DNA of 64,000 nt from CAZIUL01 sp964542475 (GTDB taxonomy: Bacteria > Planctomycetota > B15-G4 > CAYZWU01). The first letter of the stretch is position 1; each line of letters opens with the position of its first letter. The stretch lies in contig CAZIUL010000008.1 in the NCBI GenBank assembly GCA_964542475.1, forward strand, positions 66,346 to 130,345, given 5' to 3'. This document shows positions 51,094-60,257 of this stretch, in pieces. Position numbers and translations under genes: made by a program. A model generated the notes under the pieces. It did no database searches and was not told where the DNA came from. It saw only the letters and a list, made by a program, of their open reading frames with translations.

Positions 51094-51936
51094 TCAGTGG
51101 TAAAGAAAGAGCAGGCTTTCCGATTTTTCGAGGATGCTCCTGGTCACAGAACCGAAAAAGATCGACTTCAGCCCGCTCACCCCGTAAGCACCCATGACGA
51201 TTATCCTTGCGTTGATGTCCTTGGAATACTCCAGGATCGATTGGGACCGTTTTCCTGTGAGCACCACGCTTGTGGGCGCTTGGCCGTACCAGCGCTCGAA
51301 AAAATCGAGAGCCTTGCTCTGGCGCCCATGTCCTTCCTCTTCGTTGTCCGCAACTGTTACAACGTGGATGTTGCTTGATGTATCATCATAGGAGAGAAGT
51401 GTGAAAAGCTGCATTGCCCTTGCAGAGGGCAATGATCCATCGAAAGCAACTACCGCGGGCCGGTCCACGGAGTACGGTTTCATGTTCCTGGGCGCCACCA
51501 GCACCGGTCTCGGTGTGTTCTTGAGCACCTGCACAAGCGTGTCACAAGGCCCCTCGCGTTTTTCAGTTTGGAAGTAGGTTTTTTGGCCGAACATTATGAC
51601 ATCATAACCAACAGCCTCTTTGATGAACTCCTGCGGTGGAGATCCCTCGTGGTACCGCGCATCGTATTCAATACCCGCGGTTTTGCACTTGTTTTCAAAG
51701 CCGGCAAGACATTTGTTGACCCGTTCGAGAGCTCTTCTGTACTGGGCCTTGTCACCGGATTTTTTGAAATGCATGGAGCCTGCCACCCCAGGCGATGAAT
51801 CGAATATGCTGTCGATGTCAACTATTCCCAGGCCGGAGAGCCTGCAGCCCAGGGCTTTAGCGATGTCCACGGATGTTTTCACCGCAACCTCGCAGTAATC
51901 GGATCCATCGATGCCAAGCAGGATCGATTTCAACAT
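51094..51936 (-). CDS. Tandem universal stress protein (UspA family)
   Basis: 280 residues with two Usp (HUP-fold) domains. The first has SILLGIDGSDYCEVAVKTSVDIAKALG. The second ends with RIIVMGAYGVSGLKSIFFGSVTRSILE, an ATP-binding G-x2-G-x9-G-S/T motif. The first domain's loop (VIMFGQKT) lacks that glycine pattern, so only the second probably binds ATP. GTG and ATG codons at 51945 and 51942 are too close to the AGGAG; the ATG at 51936 has good spacing. It is convergent with ndk. Its role is presumably stress survival, with no direct clue to the signal. Confidence 0.86.
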   Translation of the reverse strand: MLKSILLGIDGSDYCEVAVKTSVDIAKALGCRLSGLGIVDIDSIFDSSPGVAGSMHFKKSGDKAQYRRALERVNKCLAGFENKCKTAGIEYDARYHEGSPPQEFIKEAVGYDVIMFGQKTYFQTEKREGPCDTLVQVLKNTPRPVLVAPRNMKPYSVDRPAVVAFDGSLPSARAMQLFTLLSYDDTSSNIHVVTVADNEEEGHGRQSKALDFFERWYGQAPTSVVLTGKRSQSILEYSKDINARIIVMGAYGVSGLKSIFFGSVTRSILEKSESLLFLYH

Positions 51937-52161
51937 TTTCATCACTCCTACAAACGTCCACAGGAATCCTTTTTCCGGCCAAGCAACTATATCAGGTTGA
52001 TGAGTGTTTCCACTGCATCATATATACCCTTTTATCGGAAGGAAAAATCCGCACAACAGGAAATTGAGGCACCGCGTTTTACATCGATGTCTTTTATCTT
52101 TACCGGCTGAAAAAGCAAAACTGTAGCCTGAAACAGTGAAAAAATATGGTTGATGCGCGGA
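51937..52161. other. 225-bp gap upstream of uspA
   Basis: AT-rich stretches and a GATGAGTG / GATTC scatter are seen, but no convincing promoter, terminator or hairpin. The 3' end of the histidine-kinase-like gene lies at the far side. Confidence 0.4.
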
Positions 52162-53223
52162 TCAATCAAGTGGAATGTTTACAATAAATCTGGATCCTCG
52201 TGGAGTATTTTCGACCTTTATCGATCCTTCATGGGCTCTTATCAGGCCGTAAGCGGATGCCAGCCCGAGCTCGTGCTTGAACTGCACTAGCCTTTTCATG
52301 TGAAGCGGAACAAAAGCGTTTTCCACCTCCATGCCTAAAGAGATGGTCTCGAAGCCTTCCACAGCTACTTCGAGGCTATGCTCGCCAAGGGCGCCGGCGG
52401 CAACCATGATCCTGCCCTTTTTCGGATCCGCATTGTCGCTTAAAAATCTGATCAAGGCCCCCAGGGCGGTCTTGATCTGTCTCTGGTCGATGAGAGCGCT
52501 TTTATCGGTGCTCATGTTGAAATCGTGCTGTACAGGGATCTCGATGTTGCCATCCTTTACCGTTTCCTCGATGGCTTCGTCCAGTGTATCCTTTATCGAG
52601 ACCGAATTTTTTTTAGGGCGTCTCGGTTTTGCGAAGTTTTCGAGCTCGGTGACCGCTTCGGCAATCAGGGTCGATTCGTTGAGCATGCATTTGTAGTATT
52701 CCTTCCGGTCCTCTTCGGATATTGGCGGTTCATCACGGTTCATAAGGAGCTGGAGCGCTCCCATGATGGGGGTCAGCCTGTTGTTGATCTCCGGTGCGAG
52801 CCCCTGAATGAACAGGGAGAGCGCTTTCATCCGCATCTTAGTTGAAAACTCGGTGTCTTTCAGCGCGGATGCGCAGGCGTTCCGGATAAACGCTGTCATC
52901 TCATCCAGGTGAAACGGTTCGAGAATATACGCATCAGCGCCGAATGTCATTGCCTTTGCAGCAAGCTCCCGTTTCTCCTGGCCGAAGAAAAGCAGGACCT
53001 TCAAGTCAGGAAAAGTGTCCTTCAATACCTTGATGACTCCTAGTTCGTTGAACACGATGCTCTTGCCGTCGATCAGTAGCACGACCGGATTTTCTGACAG
53101 AATTTCGGGATAAAGGTCGAGAATGGAAGAGTAGACAAGGACACGGCAGTTCAATTCAGTACACTCTTTCATGAGGTACCGGACGGTTTGATTGTTTTTG
53201 CTTATAAGTACTAGAGAATGCAT
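52162..53223 (-). CDS. Degenerate receiver / histidine-kinase-like protein
   Basis: 353 residues from the ATG at 53223. Residues 1-115 look like a receiver domain (VVLLIDGKS with the Asp), but the conserved Lys is replaced by Glu in DAYILEPFH. Next comes a histidine-kinase dimerisation helix that reads GLAPEINNRLTPIMGA near 139: the phospho-acceptor His of the AHEINNPL box is Pro. The ATP-binding domain keeps a G2-like end (HELGLASAYGLIRAHEGSI, GSRFIVNIPL) but its N-box has no clear Asn. So neither phospho-transfer nor full kinase activity is expected. It may be a docking or sensing pseudokinase for a partner. It is divergent from the glycan cluster. Confidence 0.75.
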   Translation of the reverse strand: MHSLVLISKNNQTVRYLMKECTELNCRVLVYSSILDLYPEILSENPVVLLIDGKSIVFNELGVIKVLKDTFPDLKVLLFFGQEKRELAAKAMTFGADAYILEPFHLDEMTAFIRNACASALKDTEFSTKMRMKALSLFIQGLAPEINNRLTPIMGALQLLMNRDEPPISEEDRKEYYKCMLNESTLIAEAVTELENFAKPRRPKKNSVSIKDTLDEAIEETVKDGNIEIPVQHDFNMSTDKSALIDQRQIKTALGALIRFLSDNADPKKGRIMVAAGALGEHSLEVAVEGFETISLGMEVENAFVPLHMKRLVQFKHELGLASAYGLIRAHEGSIKVENTPRGSRFIVNIPLD

Positions 53224-53553
53224 GATACTCAGGAAAAACGGCTCGGAAGACCCGGTCTCCAACAATCCGGCACGACTTCGCTTCGAGCTCTAACTTTAAT
53301 GATATAACTAAATAACAACCAGCAATCCCTTGTTGTTGCAGCTATTATATCAATTTTTGTTTAATAATCAACTTTCTTGATATAAAAGTCTCGCAATCCG
53401 GGCGTTGGGGCGAATACCGCTTTATCTGGATAGGATCCTGGAATATGCGAAATGACATTGGGAATCGGGATGTGATATCCGATTAGATAGAAAAGGCTTG
53501 TAACTTAACATGACGAAAAATATACTCGCTGTCGTTGCTCCTCGAGACAGGAA
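53224..53553. other. 330-bp AT-rich divergent gap
   Basis: The middle (53300-53400) is AT-rich. AACAAC and GTTGTT near 53318-53341 form a small inverted repeat. A candidate plus-strand promoter is listed separately at 53357-53386. The left part (53224-53290) is GC-rich with no features. No gene is visible. Confidence 0.5.
53357..53386 (+). promoter_or_regulatory. Candidate promoter for the glycan cluster
   Basis: TTGTTT (53357-53362), an 18-bp spacer and TATAAA (53381-53386), about 165 bp before the GT2 start. The surroundings are AT-rich, so chance is possible. Confidence 0.33.
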
Positions 53554-54567
53554 GTGATCCCTGAAACAAGCCCTTACGGTGTTGAAGGAGAGCAGGTTCC
53601 CTTGCCGTCAATAACCTCCATAGATTTGTCGATAGTCGTACCCGTGTACAACGAGGAAAAGTCGGTCATTCTGCTTTCGGATGCGATTCATGAGGCGGTT
53701 GAACCGCTCGGTGTTTCGTACGAATTGATATTCGTTGACGATGGTAGCGACGACGGAACCATTGATCGACTGAAGGAGATCACACGGACGAAACCGAACA
53801 CGATCATTCTCAAGTTCGGCCGCAACTTCGGTCAGACCTCAGCCCTGGCTGCCGGTTTTCATCGCGCCAGGGGAAAGTACATAATTACCATGGATGGGGA
53901 TCTTCAGAACGATCCGGCGGATATTCCGCATATTACCGGTTTTTTGGACGAGGGTTACGATGTTGTCAGCGGATGGCGAAAAAACCGAAAAGATAGCTTT
54001 CTGAGCCGATACATTCCATCTGTTGTGGCAAACCGGATCCTATCCTGGGTGACCAACGTCAAGATACACGACTTCGGCTGCACGCTGAAGGGATACAGGG
54101 CTGATTTCGTGAAGCACCTGAGGCTGTATGCCGACATGCACCGGTACATTCCGGGCATGGCTACAATGCTCGGTGCCAGGGTAAAGGAGATCGTGGTCAG
54201 GCACCACCCCCGCAGATACGGAAAATCCAAGTACGGGATTTCACGAGCCATCAAGGTCCTCAGCGATATGATCGTGCTCAGGATGCTGACCCGTTTCTCC
54301 GCAAAGCCCCTGAACTACTTTGGGCTGTTCAGCCTTCCCATCTTTTTGTTGGCCCTGATAATGACCTTTGTCGCTTTTGTGGACACTTCCAAGGTTCTGT
54401 TGGTTTCTTACACGACGATCATATTTCCTGCGGTGGCCATCTTGTGTTACTTCCTGGCTTTTCATTTTCTGATGGTCGGTCTTCTGTGCGAACTGTTCGT
54501 CAAATCCTGCGACGAATCGGTCCAGCAGCTCTACACGGTTGAAACACTTGGAGAGGGAAAACAATGA
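53554..54567 (+). CDS. Polyprenyl-phosphate glycosyltransferase, GT2 (GtrB/DPM-like)
   Basis: 337 residues. The cytosolic GT-A domain has LSIVVPVYNEEKS, IFVDDGSDDGT and the metal-binding TMDGDLQNDPADI (DxD), then SGWRKNRKDS and a YGKSKYGISRA turn. Two C-terminal membrane helices (near 255-280 and 292-318) anchor it. Such proteins move a sugar from a nucleotide donor to polyprenyl phosphate on the inner face, ready for flipping. The start is a GTG at 53554 with AGGA close by. Its stop overlaps the ATG of the next gene (ATGA), so it leads a four-gene operon. The sugar moved is unknown. Confidence 0.87.
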   Translation: MIPETSPYGVEGEQVPLPSITSIDLSIVVPVYNEEKSVILLSDAIHEAVEPLGVSYELIFVDDGSDDGTIDRLKEITRTKPNTIILKFGRNFGQTSALAAGFHRARGKYIITMDGDLQNDPADIPHITGFLDEGYDVVSGWRKNRKDSFLSRYIPSVVANRILSWVTNVKIHDFGCTLKGYRADFVKHLRLYADMHRYIPGMATMLGARVKEIVVRHHPRRYGKSKYGISRAIKVLSDMIVLRMLTRFSAKPLNYFGLFSLPIFLLALIMTFVAFVDTSKVLLVSYTTIIFPAVAILCYFLAFHFLMVGLLCELFVKSCDESVQQLYTVETLGEGKQ

Positions 54568-55571
54568 CCGTTGATGATCCCGGCATTTCCAAGGTCAAGA
54601 ATGTTGATGTTTCCATAGTGATACCGGTGTTTGACGAGTGCCCTGATTTTTCGGAAATCGTCGAGCGTTTCGGCAGGGAGCTTCGATCCAGAAAGGAAAA
54701 CTACGAATTCATCTTTGTTTTCGATGGTGTCCCTGAACATGTTTTTATGCGTATCCATAACATTAAACCGAAGGGCCACCATGTCAAGCTGATCAACTTC
54801 AACCAGGCTTTCGGCGAGTCGATCGCTCTCTCGGCTGGTTTCAAGGTGGCACGGGGAGACATCATTGTCAGCCTTCCGCCTTATATCCAGATCGACCCGG
54901 TCGACATTCACAAGATCCTGGATCAGTTCAAGGAGGGGTGCGATCTGGTGGCTGGCAGACGTGCTCCCAGGATTGACCAGTTCCTGAACCGGATGCAATC
55001 CTCCATCTTTAACCTGGTCATCCGGAAGCTGGCTGAAGTGAACTTTCATGACCTCAACTGCATCGTGCGTGCCATGCGCAGGAACGTGCTGAACGAGGTC
55101 TCGATTCAAGGAGACATGTTCCGTTTTCTACCCGTTCTGGCATACAGAGCCGGATTCAATGTGAGGGAAGTAAAGGTCCGGCATCTTAGCGAACAAGGCA
55201 AAACAGGTTTCTTTGGGATAGGAGTCTACATCCGGCGTTTTCTTGATGTCGTGGCCTTGCTTTTCCTGACGAAGTTCACAAGGAAGCCTCTGCGGTTTTT
55301 CGGAATAACCGGCGGTTTCTGTACATGCGCCGGCCTTCTCATGATTTTGTACCTCATCCTGATGACATTTACAGGACTCGGTTCGGAGCCGACCCCATTG
55401 AGAAACCAGCCGATGTTGATCTTCGGCATGGCCCTGGTTGTTCTGGGAATCCAGATATTTTCCATCGGCCTGGTTGGGGAGATAATCATTTTCACACAGG
55501 CGAAGAACCTGAAGGAATACCGAGTAACCGACATACTCGAATCCCGGGATGATGGAGAAAACCATCCTTGA
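54564..55571 (+). CDS. GT2 paralogue lacking the DxD motif
   Basis: 335 residues with the same plan as the GT2 before it: GT-A domain, two C-terminal membrane helices. But key motifs are changed: VDDGS is VFDGV, and the DxD stretch (MDGDLQNDP) has become SLPPYIQIDP near residue 105. Only the later Asp stays. It therefore should not bind metal and sugar nucleotide in the normal way. It could be an inactive partner that forms a heteromer with the active GT2, or have new specificity. It overlaps both neighbours by 4 bp, so all are translated together. Confidence 0.82.
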   Translation: MTVDDPGISKVKNVDVSIVIPVFDECPDFSEIVERFGRELRSRKENYEFIFVFDGVPEHVFMRIHNIKPKGHHVKLINFNQAFGESIALSAGFKVARGDIIVSLPPYIQIDPVDIHKILDQFKEGCDLVAGRRAPRIDQFLNRMQSSIFNLVIRKLAEVNFHDLNCIVRAMRRNVLNEVSIQGDMFRFLPVLAYRAGFNVREVKVRHLSEQGKTGFFGIGVYIRRFLDVVALLFLTKFTRKPLRFFGITGGFCTCAGLLMILYLILMTFTGLGSEPTPLRNQPMLIFGMALVVLGIQIFSIGLVGEIIIFTQAKNLKEYRVTDILESRDDGENHP

Positions 55572-57043
55572 GCGAACGTGTAACCGGTTCTTTGCGCCTT
55601 CTTTTCTCGCAGTCGGCCGCCTTTTGGGCTGTTGTTCTGGGGGGAGCTGCGCTGCGGGTTGCGTTTCTTGGAGAGTGGAGCCTGGATGGTGATGAGTGGT
55701 ATACGTACGAGCATGCGTGCGAAATAGGCGATGTGCCGCTTGAAGAGATCAAGCCCTCGATCAAGGCGTTCCCAGGCATCTATCTCCTGACGCGCTTGGC
55801 CATGTACGTGTTCGGTGAAAGCGAGACCGCGCTTCGCCTCTTCCCATGCATCATCGGCATCTTTGCCGTTCCAGTGTTCATCGCGCTTGCCTCTCGTATT
55901 ATCGGAAGAAAAGCTTCGCTGTTCGGGGGCGCCTTCATCGCTTGCTCGCCCTGGATGATCATGCATTCCCAGATGACCAGGTTTTACATGGGAGTGTTTT
56001 TGTTTGGAATGCTTTCGCTTTTCCTGGTTTACAAGGGGCTTACCGAAGGGGACAAAAAATCGATGTTGTGGGGCTGCCTTTCAATTGTGGCTGCTGTGCT
56101 TTTCCACCCATCCGCATCTATTTTGCTCGTGGTCTTCCTGGCTTTCTCTCTCTCGGCGCGCCTTGTCGTTCCCAGCCTGAGGCTGTCCGGCTTGCGGGGT
56201 TTGAACCTTGTTTTGCTGCTGGTTCTGGCCGGGCTTCCGGTCGTTGCACTGAATTTTGAGGCGGTCAAGGGCACGGTTTTGGCCGTCCTTTCTATGAAAC
56301 ATGCCTGGTCCTACTCTGTTTTACACCTGCTCTTCGGCATAGTGAGCAACCTTGGCATTCACGTGATATTGCTTGCCGCGCTCGGCATGATAATATTATG
56401 GACCCGCAACCGCGCCATCGCCTTTTACATGATCGTCGCTCTCGGCCTGCCGGTGCTGGTTCTCGCGGCACTTGCATACATCGGAAAGCAGACAGGGCAG
56501 CGATATGCCATTGTTGTAATGCCCGCGGCTTTTTTCCTGGCGGGGTATGGGGCCTCTGTCCTGATCGACGGGCTCTTCAGCAGGAGCAAAACGGTTTTCG
56601 CTTTTGTGCTGGTAGTACTTTTTATTCCGGGATTCCCCTCGCTTGCTTCATACTTCAGAGACGGAAACCGTCACGACATGCGTGCCGCTGCCGACTATGT
56701 TAAAGAACGATGCGCTGACAGGGACCGCATTTTTGCTCACACGCACGCCATATTTTCCCATTACTTCGATTTAAAAAAACTGCCGTATATTGACGATGAT
56801 GTATTCAAGAGGAGAGTGTTCGAGATTCACGAATGGCGGGATGATCTCCTCAGATCTTGTTCCAGGGTATGGGTGGTGGTTCCGGAAAAGCGCCTCGAGG
56901 GGAGCGGATTTTATCCGGATGACGTCAAGATGTTTTTAAAGAACAGGTGCAGGCTGAAAAAGGTGATATACAAGCAGCGTTTCGATTATCACAGCAACGT
57001 GCTGAAGATTTATCTTTGCGACATGATGAGCGGACAGGGATGA
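55568..57043 (+). CDS. Membrane glycosyltransferase, PMT/ArnT-like (GT-C fold)
   Basis: 491 residues with about 10-11 hydrophobic helices. Near residues 35-45 the loop SLDGDEWYTYEHA has the acidic residues of the first periplasmic loop of GT-C enzymes (GT39/GT83), which take a sugar from polyprenyl phosphate outside the inner membrane. GVFLFGMLSLFLVYKGL and others are helices. The C-terminal about 130 residues form a soluble domain. The start is a TTG at 55568 that overlaps the previous stop. It probably uses the lipid-linked sugar made by the GT2 upstream. The acceptor (lipid A, glycan, protein) is unknown. Confidence 0.82.
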   Translation: MSERVTGSLRLLFSQSAAFWAVVLGGAALRVAFLGEWSLDGDEWYTYEHACEIGDVPLEEIKPSIKAFPGIYLLTRLAMYVFGESETALRLFPCIIGIFAVPVFIALASRIIGRKASLFGGAFIACSPWMIMHSQMTRFYMGVFLFGMLSLFLVYKGLTEGDKKSMLWGCLSIVAAVLFHPSASILLVVFLAFSLSARLVVPSLRLSGLRGLNLVLLLVLAGLPVVALNFEAVKGTVLAVLSMKHAWSYSVLHLLFGIVSNLGIHVILLAALGMIILWTRNRAIAFYMIVALGLPVLVLAALAYIGKQTGQRYAIVVMPAAFFLAGYGASVLIDGLFSRSKTVFAFVLVVLFIPGFPSLASYFRDGNRHDMRAAADYVKERCADRDRIFAHTHAIFSHYFDLKKLPYIDDDVFKRRVFEIHEWRDDLLRSCSRVWVVVPEKRLEGSGFYPDDVKMFLKNRCRLKKVIYKQRFDYHSNVLKIYLCDMMSGQG

Positions 57044-58074
57044 GCATAAAAATAAAACAGCTCGATGTGAAAAAGTTTTATGAATGGGACAGGTTCGTGA
57101 TGATTCATGAGCATGGAACGTTTTTTCACCTTACACGGTGGCAGGATCTGATCGTAAACAACTTCAAACACAGGCCGTATTATTTGTACAGCGAAAGGAA
57201 CGGAGAAATAAGCGGAATCCTTCCTCTGGTGCATGTGAGATCGCCTTTTCTCGGGTCCGTGCTGGTTTCCACGCCGTATGCGGTTTATGGAGGCATTCTT
57301 GCCCTTGAGCAGGAGGATGAGATCCGGCTGTTCGAAGAGTCAAAAGCTCTTGCTGAGCGTCTGAACGTAAAGTACATCGAGTTCCGAAACATCCGGGAAA
57401 ACACATTTGAACTGGAATCTACCGACCTTTACCACACTTTCATATGCGATATACCGGATGAGGAAGAGGAATGCCTGAAAAGGATTCCAAGAAAGGCGCG
57501 AGCCGCTACACGGCAGAGCCGGGACAAATACGGACTTGAGTTCGTGCTGGATAACAGCCGGCTGGACCGGTTATACGAGCTTTTTGTAATCAACAAGAGA
57601 AACCTGGGATCTCCTGTTTTTTCCAAAAAATATTTCATGTCGCTCATGGATATTTTCGACGGAAGGGTGTTCATTCACTGTGTCCTTCACGAGGGCAGGA
57701 TTGTATCAGCCGTGATGAGTTTTATTCACAAGGAGATGATACTACCCTACTACTCCGGATCGGCCAGCGATTCCAACCGTCTGAACGCGAACAACTTTCA
57801 ATACTGGCAGCTAATGGTATGGGCCCAGAAACGGGGGCTCCGGTTATATGATTTCGGGCGGAGCAGGAAAGAGACAGGAGCTTTCAGCTTCAAGAAGAAC
57901 ATGGGCTTTTCTTCGCAACAGCTCAACTACCAGTACTATTTTCTGAAGGGAAAACGGGTGCCCACATTGAACCCCTCTAACCCCAAGATGGATGCTCCCA
58001 AGAAGATATTGCAAAAGATGCCGATCTTTCTCTCGCGAAAGATAGGTCCGCTATTGGTCCGTTACATCCCATGA
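57040..58074 (+). CDS. FemAB-like GNAT-fold protein (PEP-CTERM/XrtA-type)
   Basis: 344 residues in the acyltransferase fold of the FemAB/BioF2-type family. Key stretches: GTFFHLTRWQDLIV, FRNIRENTFELES, the basic RIPRKARAATRQSR, and near the end YDFGRSRKETGAFSFKKNMGF, the phrase seen in FemAB proteins of XrtA/PEP-CTERM exopolysaccharide loci. These may acylate or add amino acids to a surface polymer. The ATG at 57040 overlaps the membrane GT stop as ATGA and fixes the start. It is the last of the four-gene operon and converges with gmhA. No exosortase is in the window. Confidence 0.84.
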   Translation: MSIKIKQLDVKKFYEWDRFVMIHEHGTFFHLTRWQDLIVNNFKHRPYYLYSERNGEISGILPLVHVRSPFLGSVLVSTPYAVYGGILALEQEDEIRLFEESKALAERLNVKYIEFRNIRENTFELESTDLYHTFICDIPDEEEECLKRIPRKARAATRQSRDKYGLEFVLDNSRLDRLYELFVINKRNLGSPVFSKKYFMSLMDIFDGRVFIHCVLHEGRIVSAVMSFIHKEMILPYYSGSASDSNRLNANNFQYWQLMVWAQKRGLRLYDFGRSRKETGAFSFKKNMGFSSQQLNYQYYFLKGKRVPTLNPSNPKMDAPKKILQKMPIFLSRKIGPLLVRYIP

Positions 58075-58120
58075 GGCTTTAACCCGCGTATTTCATCCTC
58101 TTCTGCTTAAGCGGATTGGC

Positions 58121-58684
58121 CTAAAAAAGAGCCTTCTCAACTATTTCACAGAGAGCGTGACTTATAAGCAGGTGCATCTCCTGTATTCGCGGCACGTCAC
58201 TGCTCGGCACATCCAAAAGAAGATCCGCATGATCGCGCAGTTTCCCTCCATCCAGGCCCGTGAAACAGATAACTATTGCTCCTTGCTGTCTTGCCGTCTT
58301 TGCGGTTTCGATTATGTTCGAAGAGTTTCCGCTCGTGGAAAAGAGAATGGCCACATCACCTTTTTTCAGGTGCGCCTTGGCGAGCCGGCTGAACGCGGTG
58401 TCATAGGAGTAGTCGTTTGCCACGGCAGTCAGGGCGCAGGGGCCTCCTCCAAGCGCAACCGCAGGGAGCCCTTCCCTGTCGATTTTGAACCGGCCAAGGA
58501 GTTCCCCTTCGAGGTGCAGCGCATCGGCAGCGCTTCCGCCGTTCCCGAAAAGAACCGCCTTACCGCCGCTGCTGAAAGATGCGGTCATGATACGGCCCGC
58601 TTCCTCTATTTTGCCGGCAAGCCGTTCAACGGTTGATCCGGCGAGTTTGATGTGATCGTGAAACGCTTCTGCTACGGGTCCCAT
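58121..58684 (-). CDS. gmhA: Sedoheptulose 7-phosphate isomerase (phosphoheptose isomerase)
   Basis: 187-residue SIS-fold enzyme, the first step of ADP-heptose synthesis: sedoheptulose 7-phosphate to D-glycero-D-manno-heptose 7-phosphate. It shows VLFGNGGSAADALHLEGELLGRF, AILFSTSGNSSNIIETA and the C-terminal QEMHLLISHALCEIVE with the catalytic Glu and His. AGGAGG before the ATG is strong. Its product feeds the kinase activity of HldE at 4047, some 54 kb away, so the pathway is split in two loci. It lies alone between the glycan cluster and the NtrC-type gene. Confidence 0.93.
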   Translation of the reverse strand: MGPVAEAFHDHIKLAGSTVERLAGKIEEAGRIMTASFSSGGKAVLFGNGGSAADALHLEGELLGRFKIDREGLPAVALGGGPCALTAVANDYSYDTAFSRLAKAHLKKGDVAILFSTSGNSSNIIETAKTARQQGAIVICFTGLDGGKLRDHADLLLDVPSSDVPRIQEMHLLISHALCEIVEKALF

Positions 58685-58889
58685 GGAAACCTCCTGATCG
58701 CCTGAATTAATTATACGGCATGTGTACTATAATGCCGGGCAGCGCAGCTTATCGCACTCCATGATACAGAAAATTTCCTTGAAAAGGGCTATTATCTTTC
58801 GATGATGATCCACGCACCGCGATTTTCCTGCAGACAGGCGAGGCCTTTACTTTTTTCCCGATTGGCACAGCACGCAAGAGGCGAAACCG

Positions 58890-60257
58890 ATGATATCGAA
58901 AAAAAAACTGAAGATACTCCTGGCGGATGATGAGAAAAGCATCCGTATTACTTTGGGAGATGAGTTGAGGGATGCGGGGCATGAGGTGATGGATGTCGGC
59001 CATGGAGCAGATGCGCTTGACCTCGTGGAGGAAAAGCGCTTCGATCTGGTCATCACGGATGTCAGGATGCCGGGTGTCAGCGGGCACGATATACTGAAAA
59101 GAACCAGGGAGCTTCACCAGGACACGGCAGTAATCGTCATCACCGGATTCGGAACCATCGAATCAGCAGTGAATGCGATGAGGCAGGGTGCGTACCACTA
59201 TATTCTCAAGCCCTTTTTGAACGAAGACGTTCTTTACTGTGTCGAGAAGATAGCCAGGGTAAAAAGACTCGAGGACGATAACCGGCAGCTCAAGGAACAG
59301 CTCGGCAAGCTCGCGGGCATAGAGGGCCTGATCGGAACTTCCGAAAAGATGCAGGAGATCGTCAACACCATCCGAACTGTTGCACCGTCTGCCGCCTCGG
59401 TGCTCATCCATGGTGAGAGCGGAACCGGAAAGGAGGTTATCGCCAGAACGATCCACCTGAACTCTTCAAGGTCAAAGAACGAGTTCGTTGCGGTCTCGTG
59501 CGGAGCGCTTCCGGCAACGCTTCTCGAGAGCGAGCTGTTCGGCCACGAAAAAGGCGCTTTCACAGACGCGCACAGAACAAGAAAAGGGCGCTTCGAAATG
59601 GGGGAGGGAGGCACGGTTTTTCTGGATGACATCGATGACATGCCGTTTGAGACACAGGTCAAGCTGCTTCGCACTCTTCAGGAGCGAGAGATCGTGAAGG
59701 TGGGGGGCGAGAAACCAATGAAGGTGGATTTCAGGCTCGTTGCGGCGACAAAAAAGAACCTGATTGATATGATGAGGGAAGGGAAGTTCAGAGAGGATCT
59801 GTTTTATCGTTTAAGCGTCGTGCCTCTCGAGGTGCCGCCGCTGAGACAGAGAACAGAAGATATTCCCCTTCTTCTGAATCATTTTCTGGCTGCCCATTGC
59901 GTGGACGGAAAAGAGTTTGAAGTGAAGCCCGAAACAATGGAAGCGATGGTCAGATATCCGTGGCCGGGCAATGTCAGGGAGCTTGAAAACGCGGTGGAAC
60001 GCGCCGTGGTTCTTGCGGGACAGTCGAAATATCTGAAAAAAGAGCATCTTGTCAAGCCCTCGGATAAGTTCAAGACAGCCGCTTCGGTTACTGAAAAACA
60101 CCTGACACTCAAAGAAGCGGTTATGGAAGCCGAGCGCACGCATATCAAGGAAGTGCTTCGGTCCACGGGAGGACACAAGGCCCAGGCCGCAAACATTCTG
60201 GGGATCAGCCGCAAAAGCCTTTGGGAGAAGCTGAGGGATTATAATGTGGAAACGTAG
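58890..60257 (+). CDS. NtrC-family response regulator with GAFTDA loop
   Basis: 455 residues: receiver (LLADDEK at the start, DLVITDVRMPG with the phospho-Asp, YILKPF with the Lys), AAA+ sigma-54 domain (HGESGTGKEVIA, FLDDIDDMP) and Fis-type HTH (GGHKAQAANILGISRKSL). The loop that touches sigma-54 reads GAFTDA near residue 224, not GAFTGA. The Walker B region also has FLDDID rather than FLDEIG. Both are rare but known variants; activity with sigma-54 is uncertain. No histidine kinase is beside it. GAGGCG lies 7 bp before the ATG. The operon it controls cannot be told. Confidence 0.9.
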   Translation: MISKKKLKILLADDEKSIRITLGDELRDAGHEVMDVGHGADALDLVEEKRFDLVITDVRMPGVSGHDILKRTRELHQDTAVIVITGFGTIESAVNAMRQGAYHYILKPFLNEDVLYCVEKIARVKRLEDDNRQLKEQLGKLAGIEGLIGTSEKMQEIVNTIRTVAPSAASVLIHGESGTGKEVIARTIHLNSSRSKNEFVAVSCGALPATLLESELFGHEKGAFTDAHRTRKGRFEMGEGGTVFLDDIDDMPFETQVKLLRTLQEREIVKVGGEKPMKVDFRLVAATKKNLIDMMREGKFREDLFYRLSVVPLEVPPLRQRTEDIPLLLNHFLAAHCVDGKEFEVKPETMEAMVRYPWPGNVRELENAVERAVVLAGQSKYLKKEHLVKPSDKFKTAASVTEKHLTLKEAVMEAERTHIKEVLRSTGGHKAQAANILGISRKSLWEKLRDYNVET

